A stretch of DNA of 64,000 nucleotides, taken from positions 722,009-786,008 of the forward strand of contig CP038113.1 of NCBI GenBank assembly GCA_004519485.1. The letters are read 5' to 3'. The notes under the pieces are model-generated. The model searched no databases, was not told where the DNA came from, and saw nothing but the letters and a program-made list of their open reading frames with translations. Position numbers and translations under genes: made by a program. Positions 54,701-64,000 of the stretch are shown piece by piece (positions within the stretch are counted from its first letter, which is position 1; the number at the start of each line of letters is the position of its first letter). This DNA comes from Nannochloropsis oceanica (taxonomy: Eukaryota > Sar > Eustigmatophyceae > Eustigmatales > Monodopsidaceae).

Positions 54701-57371
54701 GAATTTGGTGTGGCCATTCTACTTGCCATTCCAACTATTTCGTACCTGTTAAACATCACCTCCACACCGGTCAGGACCAAACAGCCCGAGCTCTGGAAGA
54801 AAATCTATACGGGTAAGTTGAGCGCAAAGATCAATCACTAAAATCACCGTTCTCTTTATGCCGTCTCCCTGGTGCATACCTGCCCTGCAACAGCTGTCAA
54901 GGACGCCAGATTATTGAGAATGATCGTCGAGAACTGAATGACGACCAAGCCACCCCAAATGGAAAAGTTAAGCCCTGCAGAGGGGAGGAATAAAATGGAG
55001 GTACGAGTGACAAGAAAAGGCAGGTAAAGTCAGTGAACGTTATAACACGCTGATATATGCTTGGATGTATCACCGGCCTCTCCATATAAAGTACATGAAA
55101 GTAATCAATATACCCACGTCCGTACTATCTTCATCCCTGTGTGCTTCCCAGTTTATTTCCTCCGACCATACCTAGCCCTATGTCGAGACCAATAAACGTA
55201 GTATAGATCCACAAACAGCCAGTAAAGTATGCTTCGCCACGAAGCATGAAGATATCATCTCCGAATCGAATGCGGTCCGTAATGGGACTCAAAAGCTGGA
55301 GAGGAAGAGAGGGACCGAGGGTGAGTTGGATAGCTGACAAATCGCAAGCGATGGAGTGAATAAAAGGGAGTGGTACACACTTGATGAAATGATTTTTTTC
55401 TCACAATACAAGCAGGACTCTCACCTCGATATCAAAGAAAAGACAGCCCGTGAAGGAAATCCTCCCTCCGGCCATGAAGATCTGCGTATGTATGTATTAT
55501 GCGTTTTTTTGGTTGAGCAATTGGAAGCAACCAGCTTTACCTTTATGCGCTCTTCCACGTTAACGCTTACCCGGCCTCCATATACACGTATCGACACTCG
55601 CCCCAACGATTGATTGATGGCCTTTTCTACGCTCGCTGCCGATGGCTCTTCCCCCACAAAGTAGATACCCACGAAGCTCCCTCCCTCAGCGCCCGGCTCG
55701 AACAGTATAGAGCCCCCGCGGACTTCCAGCACCATATTGCCGTAGCTGCCCTTAGAGGTTCCATTACCACTATCGCCTTGCTCGTCATCATTAAGGGCAC
55801 CCTCCAGAGCAGAGCGTGGGCGGAAGATGCCTTTGCCTTGGTTAAGCCGGAGGAAGCGCATGGTCAAGCTCCCGCCAGCCTGGGGGTTTGGGAGATGTGC
55901 GATGGGGAAGAGTGAGATGATAAGCGGCGATGATGATGGAGGATAAGTGGAAGCCTAGATGCTGAAGCACTATTCATCTTCATATTCGGGTGGATGATGA
56001 TATTGGAATGGAACAAGATAAAAATCACTGTTCTCCTGCACCTTCGTCCATCCCTTAATCTCAAGCGCATGCACACATCACGATCAATGCTCGAGGCCCT
56101 GCTATCACGGGCAGCATCGCTATCGCCTCTTCCCTAATCTTCTCCTTCATTCCATTTCCTCTTTCTTTCCTCCGAAGCCCCCATATATATGTATTTACCT
56201 CGACGCGAAACGCTCGCACAGAGGCGCTGCAGTCAATCAAGGGCATCATGACCGCATCTCCCTGAATGACCACCTTCCGACGAATCACGATCTCCTTGTA
56301 CAGCTTGTAGGCCCCCTCCTCACTATCCTCCTCTTCTTCCCCATCCACTGGGAATTTAGGCCAGTAATCGTCGTCGTCCTATTGTGAGCGTCGATGGAAG
56401 GCGACAGTGCGGGAGGCAGAAGTCAGCTCCTCTGATATTCTACGCCCCTCACACGCATCATATATCCCTGTCCTCACATCGTTCCTGCCTCACATGATAT
56501 CCCACACACGAACCCTGCAAACATGGCACTTGTTCCCATTCCCCCCCTCCCTCCCTCCCTCCCTCCTATCTACCTGCTCCTGCTCCTCCTCTCCTACGCC
56601 GTCCGATAAAGCCGCAAGCTGGATTAGGCTGCAAGACTCATAAGTAATAGCTTCTCGGAGCTCCACGGCATTGCCCACAAAGCATACTCGTTTATTTCCC
56701 TCTTCCTCTTTCGTCGTGGTGATCATAAGGTGCCCCGCTTCACCTGCCTTCTCACCCTGCGTCCATGCTGCAGACTTGCCAGCGGTCAAGGCGGCGGTAT
56801 CTTCCAAGATTTCTTGAAATGATGGGCCAAGAGCAGGGGTGCCGGCAAGGGTATCCATAGGTGGGATGCCAGGTGAGGGTGTGGTCTCCTCTTCTTTTTC
56901 CAAGACAAATGATGGTGTCTGTGCCGTGTCTCCATTTGCTGACTTTGCCTTTGCCGTCCCTATAGTTTTCATCCCTTTCTCCTTGCTGATGATTGTGCTG
57001 ACGGTGGTGCCGGTGGCGCTGGTAATGGTGCTGGCACTGCTGCTGCTGCTGCTGCTGCTGCTGCAACATTTCCCGCCACCTTTGAAAAAGAGTACCACAC
57101 TTAAAACAGTGATGAGCACGGCCATCACCACACAACACTGCACATTCCTCGACTGTAGACATGGAAATCGCTGCCATCGCTGCTGTTGCCGGTGGTTGTG
57201 CTTTTGCTGCTGGCTTTGCTGCTGCTGGTGGTGCGGGTGGTGCTGTTGCTGGTGGTGCTGGTCCTGCAGCTGATATTCATGCTGCTGCTCCTGCAGCTGA
57301 CGTTCATGCTGCTGCGCCTCCTCTTGTTGCGGCTGCTGTTGATGCTGCTGCAAATGACCCTCCTCTGGCAT
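51734..57371 (-). CDS. Membrane-anchored right-handed beta-helix (pectin-lyase-fold-like) protein
   Basis: Twelve exons (57371-56574, 56378-56199, 55879-55541, 55481-55425, 55295-55172, 54974-54880, 54804-54746, 54671-54625, 54547-54423, 54342-54223, 54017-53652, 53476-51734) sum exactly to 1350 residues. The N-terminus is Gln/His-rich and cytosolic-looking. One membrane span (CVVMAVLITVLSVVLFF) follows, giving a type II anchor. VCFVGNAVELREAITYESCS resembles the entry strand of pectin-lyase-like and polymorphic-membrane-protein helices. Short exons then each encode one or two rungs: VVIQGDAVMMPLIDCSASVR, GGRISFTGCLFFDIE, RGEAYFTGCLWIYTT, SSGCLVLTGVEVMF, ELFAGMGGLALGAG, GGFMFNGAGVFVGHL, IGGCMFVGAGAAVMG. 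The large last exon has CGVCGVDILEGKGSDVCAYQ and beta-rich C-terminal sequence. It probably sits on the cell surface or in the lumen. No catalytic site was identified. Confidence 0.7.
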
Positions 57372-58220
57372 GCCCTTGGGAGTCGAAGGCGTCTGTAGGG
57401 GATTGGGACGGCGAGAAAAGGAAGGCGGCGAGCGATGATGAGCGAGTTGATATTTTGAAAGGTACAATAAACTCGGTTTTCTCACTGCTGCACGCCACAA
57501 CCTTTTGTTGTGTGTGTGTGTGCGTGTGTGTGTGCAAGCAGATAAGGAGCATGGAAGCAACCTGGCAGAGTCGATAAAGGAATCTTTAAAGCAGTCAGCA
57601 TCATTGCATAAACGAGGACGGCTCGTTACAGTAGGGCGCGTGCCGAAGCAGACTGACACTGAACCGAGCCAAGCATCACATCACCATGGACAGAGCGCTA
57701 AGGTCTTGGGATAAACCTAACCCTAATCCTGCACATGATGGCCTTGCGCGGCTCTGACACATGTTCGCACATGTTCGCCCCGACCATGGTAGATTGAGAA
57801 AATTTCAGAAGTGTATATGTTCCGATCCCACTTTTATGCGAGCTCCGACGAAGCCGCAGTGGGCGGTCGGTCTTAAATCTCGCCAAATGCATAAACGCAC
57901 AGTAAGCACGTCTTCGTCTTTGTACGAAGTAAAAATGGCTTTATACAATGCTCGAGATATGGGAGCCACACGTCCTGAGGGCGTGGAGGGCGTGCGCCTC
58001 GGCTCCTCATCGTTTTCACAGGGATCGAAAAAAAGGGTGGCTTGCTGGTTGTTTCTCCTGGTGAAAAGTTTTGGGAGTGGGCAATGTGGAATTATGTGAT
58101 TCTAGTTATTGAGCTTCCCTTATGCTTATGATGTTGGCTTCCCACACGATTAATTTATTTTCTTTTCTTGCACTCGGCCTCGGTAGTATTTCCGCACCAC
58201 CTCTACCCCTCTTTTGCAGG
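57372..58220. other. Upstream region of the beta-helix gene
   Basis: About 0.85 kb containing a (TG)n patch at 57511-57535 and one CCCTAA-type pair near 57713-57730. A plus frame at 57935 (MALYNARDMGATRPEGVEGV) is short and unsupported. Confidence 0.4.
57713..57730. repeat. Degenerate telomere-like tract
   Basis: AACCTAACCCTAATCCT, about two and a half imperfect CCCTAA units in intergenic DNA. Confidence 0.5.
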
Positions 58221-58663
58221 ATGGGCCAGCCACGGTGGAGCTGGCGCGGCGTCTTTGGTGGTCTGTGGGACGCTCTGAGCATTGCGAGCCCCTTCTGCAA
58301 ACGATATCATTGGACCAGACTTCACACGATGACAATGTAAGTGTGGAAAGGCTCGTCCATTTGCTCAAAATTTGTGTTTCATTTTGTGCTTCATCTTTTT
58401 TATTGACCTGCTTCGATTTTTGGGGTTTCTCGAAAATGAAACTTCGCTCGCATACCTAGTTAAATGCCTTTTCAAACCCTTCGTATCTTGGCAGCATAAT
58501 GCACCTGGGCATGGTTTCAGCCTTTGCCGAGCGTCTAGGCCGCAAAAGTAGCGTCTTTGAAAACGGCGTCAAAGTCTTCATCGTGGTGGCGAGCACACTC
58601 CAAGTCTTCTTTGGTGGGAGCAGAGATGCAACGAGACATGCAACGAAGCAATTTAAAAAGTAA
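58221..58663 (+). CDS. Small two-exon gene, unknown
   Basis: ATG at 58221 opens MGQPRWSWRGVFGGLWDALS and runs to a strong donor (AAT|GTAAGT). The next exon (about 58495-58663) continues in phase as IMHLGMVSAFAERLGRKSSV and FENGVKVFIVVASTLQVFFG, ending in a basic tail, about 94 residues in all. The ATG follows directly after TTTTGCAGG, an acceptor-like sequence, so exon 1 could instead be internal, read in another frame (DGPATVELARRLWWSVG). The stop codon lies only about 110 bp from that of the convergent MaoC-like gene. No family is recognised. Confidence 0.4.
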
Positions 58664-58774
58664 ATACCAATAGACAACAATTCGCAAACGCTCAATTTGT
58701 CTGACAATGCTTTCCCATTTTCTCTGCAGATTCCTCATTCTGTACAATCCTCATCCTCCTACTCTCCCTCCACT

Positions 58775-61700
58775 TCACAACAAGAAAGCCTCCGTCTTGG
58801 GGCTCTGGCGCAGGATGCGTCGATCCACCACACACACAATTTTCTTGCTAAGCTCGGGCATGCTTTCCTGGCAGAGAGCCTCTACGTGCTTGGTCCGAAG
58901 GGAGTGGGTGGTGAAGAGGGCGAGAGGAAAGGGCCTGGTCAGCAGGTCGTGGTGCACATCCACGTTTTTGACGCCGATGGTGCGAATGGTCAGGGCTGCG
59001 AGTGGGGAGAAGGAAGGGGAGACAGAAGGGAGGAGGTGAGGTATAAATTTGAGAGAAGGGTGTACTCCAACGGCCCTTCCTTCCTCCCTGCCCTTTCCCC
59101 CTCCCTTCCCCCCTTCCCCCCCTACCTTCGAGGTCGCCAGTGACATTCTCGTCCATCTCCTTGATATAGGAGAAGGAGGAAACTATGTCTGTGTATGGGG
59201 AGATGAAGAGAATGAGTGACGATCAGAACAACCGGAAGTCACGGGAGAACGACAGACAGAGTCGTTCGTTCCGCTGTACGGACAAAAAGAGACAGTAGGT
59301 GCGATTTGCTATTCCAACTGAATCCGTGATGGAATCGGCCCTTTTCCCGCTCTTCCCCTCCATCTCTCTCCTCGCACTTCAAGGGCGAACATAAGTGGAG
59401 GAAGGTCAATTAATCACCCCTTCTCCCGCCTTGCTCTCCTTCCCCCCCTCCCCCCCCTCCTCTCTCCCTCCGTCCTCACCCCACGGGTGGAGGTGGTTGA
59501 CGAAGGAGCACTCCACCAGCTCCTCATGCAGCACCTCGTGCAGGTCCCTGGCAGAGGCTGAGAGGGTCAGGCCTAGGACGAGACCGCCTGGGGAAGGGCG
59601 GGAAGGAAGGAGGGAGGAAGGCGGCATGTACCAATATAAGGGATGAGACGAAAGAGAGGAGGAAGGAACGCCAGATAAGGAGCAGGTGGGAAGGTAGAGA
59701 AAGGGAGAGAGAGAAGGGGGAAAGAGGGGGCTCGTAAGGAAAATTGCCGACCCCTTGCACTCTTTGCCAGCGTATATCCTCATTCTCCACCCTCCTTCCC
59801 TCCCTCCCTCCCTCCTCATTCCCTCCTTGCTGCCAATCTCCCACCTGGTATGTACATCTCCTCGCGCTTGAACTTGCGGGTGTTAAAGTGCCGCTCATGC
59901 GTCAGCCGGCCCAGGGAGGATAGCTGCATGCTCTGAGGAAGGGGGGAGAGAAGGAGGGAGGGAGGGAAGGAGGGAGGGAGGGAAGGCACGTCAGAATGTG
60001 GGGTAAGCGTGTGAGCAGGATGAGCAGAATCGCGAAGTCGAAACAGAAGACGAAGGAGAGTGGCAGCAGCGTCTTGGTTCCCCCTCCCACATTGCCCTCC
60101 CTCCCTCCCTCCCGCCCGCCCTCCCTCCCTCCTTCTACCTGGGACGCGGACAGAGGCCGGGCGAGGGAGTGAAGAAGGAGCTGGCCGGGCCGCAGCGACT
60201 GCAGGGACTGCGAGCCCAGGATGTGCAGGCTGGGAATGGGTGGGAGGGCGGGGAAAAAGGAGAAAGACGAGACGGAGTCTGTATCACGAGCTTGCCATTC
60301 ATGATTCGGTATCCCGCCTTTCCCCCCCCCCCTTCCCCTCCCTCTATCCTGCCCTGTCAGCACGCAAGGAGGGGAGGCCGAGTGGGGGGAATGACCGATG
60401 CCACCACAGGCCGCAACACCACGCCCCCTCCATCCCTCCGTCCCTACCTGTCCGCGCGCGAGACCAGGTGCTCCTCCAGATGTCGCGGAGGAATGGGCAC
60501 GGGGAAGGCCACGTCCGAGGGCGGCAGGACGACGGGGAAGATCATGCTCTTCTCCGCGGTGAAGATGACCTGGTCGCGTTGGTTCTTGAGCTCGCAGGAG
60601 AATGAGAAAACGCTTGTTTGGGCGGGGGGTGGAACGAAAAGGAGGGAGGAAGGAAGGAGGTGAGGGAGGGAGGGAGGGGCGGCTGAAATAGACTTTCGTC
60701 GTCCGTCCTTCCCCACGCCCCACCTGTATTTGTTGCTACTGACGGTGCGCACGCTACGGATAATGAAACGCTTCGTGATGGTATCACCTACACGGGGAGA
60801 GAGGGTGGAAGGGATAGAATGGGACAAAGCGAGCGAAGGAGGAGGAGAGGGAGGGAGGGAGGGAGGAAGGGAGGACACTTCTCACCCGCGAAAGCCGGCC
60901 AGTGGTAAATGCCATTCTTGAAGCCCACCTGTTGTTATTTGTAAAGTCTTCGGTCACGCTTTTATTTGCCCTTCTTGTCTCCATCTTTTCCTCCCTCTTC
61001 CCCTCACTTCTCTCCTCCCTTACTCCATTCCTTCCTCCCTCCCTCCCTCCCTCCATTCCTCCATTCCTCCCTCCCTCCATTCCTCTCTCCCTCCATCCTT
61101 CCACTTCTCCCTCCCTCCCTTCATCCTTCCCTCCCTTCATCCCTTCCTCCCTCCCTCTCTCCCGCCCTCCCCCTACCTGGACAGTGGCCGAGTCCGCGTG
61201 GCTCATGCTGCCCGTCAAGAAGAGCATGAGAGAGAATGGCAGCACCTGGTCTTGGAAACCCAGCTGTTGCCATATGAGCATGAAAAAACAAGGAGAACAA
61301 GAGGATTAGCATAATCAACAAGCATAATCTGCTGACTTCTCGTCCCTCGCCTTCCTCCTTTGTCTCCTCTTCCTTTCTCTGTCTCTCCCTCTCCCTCTCT
61401 ATCTCTGCACACGCACCTTGCGCGCAAATGGCGTCGAGGTGTTGAGCCTATCATGGGAGTAGAACACGCTCTGCCAGAAGTCGCGGAAGGACGGGGAGAT
61501 GGTCAGCTCATACGGAATGTCGATGACTTCGCCCTGTTGTGCAAAAACAAGGGAGGGAGGGACGAGTAAAAAGACAGGCCCAGAATCGAATTAGCCCAAA
61601 GGTATCTACCCATCCAGATCCTTCCTCCTTTCCTTCCTGAAGCATCTACGTACCGGGCGCACGTCGTGCAGGTTAATGGCATGGTCCGTCACCTCTCCCA

Positions 61701-62025
61701 CGACCCACCCATCGCCCTCGGCCGTACCGGTTCCCTCTACTGCAGGCGGATTGGCGCCGTCCACTTTAAAGAAGGCAGCATTGATCGGCGGGCCTGCGCC
61801 CCTACCCTTGCGTTTCCTCGTGGCAGTAGACGTGCCGTTGGCACTGTTGCTGCTGTTGGTGGTGGTGCTAGTCTCAGTGCCTTTGCTGCTTCTGCCTGAC
61901 TTGGTGACACCTCGTGTCTGCTGCTGCGAGGCGTGATAAGGGAGGGATACAAGCACTGGCCGAGTGGAAGACACAGGCAGTCGATGAAGGCCAAGCTTGG
62001 TACCCACGCCCCGGAAGGCGAGCAT
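58775..62025 (-). CDS. Double-hotdog MaoC-like (enoyl-CoA hydratase/dehydratase-type) protein, probably mitochondrial
   Basis: Eleven exons (62025-61654, 61533-61417, 61263-61177, 60928-60886, 60787-60724, 60612-60448, 60229-60139, 59932-59845, 59587-59480, 59188-59126, 58995-58775) sum exactly to 472 residues. The start MLAFRGVGTKLGLHRLPVSS gives an Arg-rich amphipathic mitochondrial-type presequence; the frame is open upstream to an ATG at 62439 with a signal-like stretch (LVLLLLLQLVVVVAVA), so dual or ER targeting is possible. Hotdog features: FQDQVLPFSLMLFLTG, HWPAFAGDTITKRFIIRSVR (the P-x-F-x-GDT turn of MaoC proteins) and LKNQRDQVIFTAEKSMIFP (the N-x-x strand). A second half has GLVLGLTLSASARDLHEVL, ECSFVNHLHPWDIVSSFSYI (the HPGD-like turn) and ALTIRTIGVKNVDV. 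Substrates are probably acyl-CoA thioesters, which is inference. The catalytic Asp/His pair is not clear. Confidence 0.7.
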
Positions 62026-62804
62026 GGCTAGTCTGTCATGCGTGGGGCGTGTATTGCATTTGGCAGGTAGAGGATGATGAAGATGAAGGCGTGAAAGAGG
62101 AGGTTGAAGAAGAATTATCGCGGAAGAGCGACGGCAAGGTCGCACGCAACGTGACAACGCCAGCAACAGACAACCCACGCTCCCATTCCACACCATTCCT
62201 CTACCAAGACACAGGCAGGGCGATGGCGGCGGCATGAAAGTCGGAGGGGGGAGTACAAGGATGGAAGCCCCACCATCACCACTTATCCCAATGCCAGGAG
62301 CCTCGCCACAGGAGGAGGAGGAAGAGATTTCCTTCTTTCTCGCCTCCCTTGCCACTGCAACCACCACCACAAGCTGCAGCAGCAGCAGTAGGACTAAGAA
62401 GGTGACTCTTTCTTTGCTTCCAGCCTCACCGGATTTCATGGCGTTCCAGGGCTTCGTGTCTCTAGGGGTAAGTACGTCTGAAAAGCTGGGCAGGATGGTG
62501 AGAACACACAGGCCAGGAGCCTAGAAAAGGACAGACTCGGTCACACTGAACCAACGAGGTAAGTGTGAACTGACCGCGAATTCTTTCCCTATCTGAACAC
62601 ATAGCCACATCAGTTGCCACTGGCCTTCTCCTGCGAGACTCCGGGAGGGCGTGTCTTGATATCGTCCCTTCGAGGGGATGCTCGGCTGCGTGCGCTGTGG
62701 GAGCAGGGCGGATGGTTGAGTCGCACACGGTAAGGGGAAACGAAGGGTAACGATGAAAGAAATGGCGGCAAATGATTATGAATTAAAGCGGACGAAGTAC
62801 TTGA
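62026..62804. promoter_or_regulatory. Divergent promoter region of MaoC-like gene and FANCL
   Basis: About 0.78 kb. The left 400 bp may be coding if the upstream ATG at 62439 is used for the minus gene. The remainder to 62804 is unique DNA presumably holding both promoters. Confidence 0.45.
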
Positions 62805-64000
62805 ATGCGCCTACTCATGAGAAGAGGCTCTGAGCTGTTACGAGATCGAACAGAGGGGAGGAAGGGAAGGCATAGTAAGCAAAGCAGGATCCCTCACACC
62901 ATTCCGTCAAAACACTACAAACGCAGCTTAGAGAGATGCGGCGACGTGGCCTCTTTTTCCGCCGAGTTAGAAGACATGCTTTCCACCCCCCCTTCTTCTT
63001 TTCGCCCTCCCGCCCTGCCTCGCGCACTCCCTGATGGCCGTCCGGATGGGAGGGAGACAAAGAGGAGTAGTAGTAGGAGCTGCACGGTACCACCTTCTCA
63101 ATACCGACAGGTAAGACGGTGAAAAGCGAGTGGAGAGACAGAAACAAAAAACAGGGGGCGACAGAAAAGAAGAAGCAACATAAGCGTCTCAATTAAGTGA
63201 AATATACTTATCTACTCTCCTTCCTCCCTCCTTCCGTTCCTCCTCCTTCCCTCTCTCTCTCATGTTTCTCCATCCCCAGCTGCTTCGCGAGCTGGATGCC
63301 TTGGGCTGGGACTGCATCCACGATATCTCGCCCTCCCCCTCTTCCCGGGGGCCAGGAGGGGGGGAGGAAGGGTGGATGACGCTTTCCATCTGTGTGTTGG
63401 ACGCGGGAGGGAGGAAGCATGAGATGATGGTAGATCTCCCTCCTCATCAATCCTTCTCTTCCCCCCCTACCACTTTGCCTCGGTGTCGGGTGGCCTTGCC
63501 ACCGATTGGGAAGGAAGGAGGAGGGAAGGGGGGGGAAGGCACAGGCTTGTTGGAGGTAATGGAGGAAGGGAGGGAGGGAGGGAGGGAGGGAGGAGGCCTT
63601 GGTGTTGACATGCCCCTCTGCATCATCCTCACGCCCCTGCACTATTCTCTTCCCCTGTACATTCACAGTTCCGGCCACCACTCTCTTCTACTTCCGCCTC
63701 CTCGTCCTCCTTGTCCTCCCCCTCGTCCTCTTTATTCCATCTCCAAGCGGCCAAGCGGCAGTTTGAGGAGAGCCTGCGCGCCTGCCAGGACTTCTGGGAT
63801 GTGAGGGAGAGGGAGGGAGCGAGGGTGGGATAAGTGGGAAAATGGAAAGGGCTTTACTTATTGGGCGCTCGAGCCGTCATACAATCTTTTCCCTCGTGCA
63901 CACATACCTATTTTCCTCCCTCCCATCCTCCCTCCCTCCCTCCCTCCCGTCCTCCCTCCCTCCCTCCCTGTCCAAGGTGATGGATGACTTCGACACCTAT
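62805..64000 (+). CDS. FANCL: FANCL-like E3 ubiquitin ligase, 3' end beyond the right edge
   Basis: FANCL is the RING ligase of the Fanconi anaemia core complex, which monoubiquitinates FANCD2/FANCI in crosslink repair. Exons visible: about 62805-63110, 63280-63555, 63669-63800 and 63977-64000, all phase 0, giving 246 residues. GDVASFSAELEDML matches the helix after the ELF domain. VPPSQYRQLLRELDALGWDC corresponds to the human PPPPQFYSSLIEEIGTLGWD that opens the UBC-RWD (URD) domain. MTLSICVLDAGGRKHEM matches its D-x-x-GR-x-H strand pair. QAAKRQFEESLRACQDFWD followed by VMDDFDTY matches human SLKAFWDVMDEID. The C-terminal RING would lie off the window. The N-terminal ELF domain is missing or very short in this model. 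Low-complexity Gly/Ser inserts lengthen the URD. Confidence 0.85.

Noticed and set aside
56839-57577. Plus frames rich in Ala, Leu or Val opposite the beta-helix N-terminus
   Set aside because: Antisense of the Gln/His and Ser trinucleotide runs of the minus gene.

Overview
The window is nuclear DNA of a gene-dense, intron-rich eukaryote, most likely a stramenopile alga of the Nannochloropsis/Microchloropsis (Eustigmatophyceae) kind. The clues are TTAGGG-type telomere-like tracts, a signal peptide followed by a plastid-type AF motif, and short GT-AG introns packed with (CCCT)n/(GGGA)n. The assignment is inference. One run of 100 N (18241-18340) marks an assembly gap. No rRNA, tRNA, CRISPR array or intact mobile element was recognised.

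Layout, left to right: a CDF-type zinc transporter (-, cut by the left edge); RNA polymerase III subunit RPC4 (+); adenylate kinase (-); an Rsa3-like ribosome-assembly protein (-); a fusion of a DUF5710-like domain, acidic linker, F-box and LRR-like tail (+); an FAD monooxygenase (-); a plastid-targeted protein cut by the gap (+); two F-box paralogues tail to tail (+/-); SDA1 (-) head to head with RTF1 (+); a C2/membrane protein (+); a DOMON plus copper type II monooxygenase (+); an SRPBCC/START-like protein (-); a probable mitochondrial CxxC protein (+); a membrane-anchored beta-helix protein (-); a small two-exon gene (+); a double-hotdog MaoC-like protein (-); and the start of FANCL (+, cut by the right edge). 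Exon models were built by hand from splice signals and reading phase. Most sum to whole codons, but individual boundaries may be off by a few bases.

There is no operon-like unit. Several neighbours nevertheless serve gene expression and ribosome production (RPC4, Rsa3-like, SDA1, RTF1), and SDA1 and RTF1 share a divergent promoter of about 0.6 kb. Two things stand out. Many introns carry a G-rich (GGGA)n arm just inside the donor and a complementary C-rich (CCCT)n arm just before the acceptor, so the ends could pair. The F-box twins share a roughly 250-residue C-terminal domain that I cannot match to a known family. The introns of the beta-helix gene and the FAD monooxygenase lack the paired arms, so two intron styles coexist.
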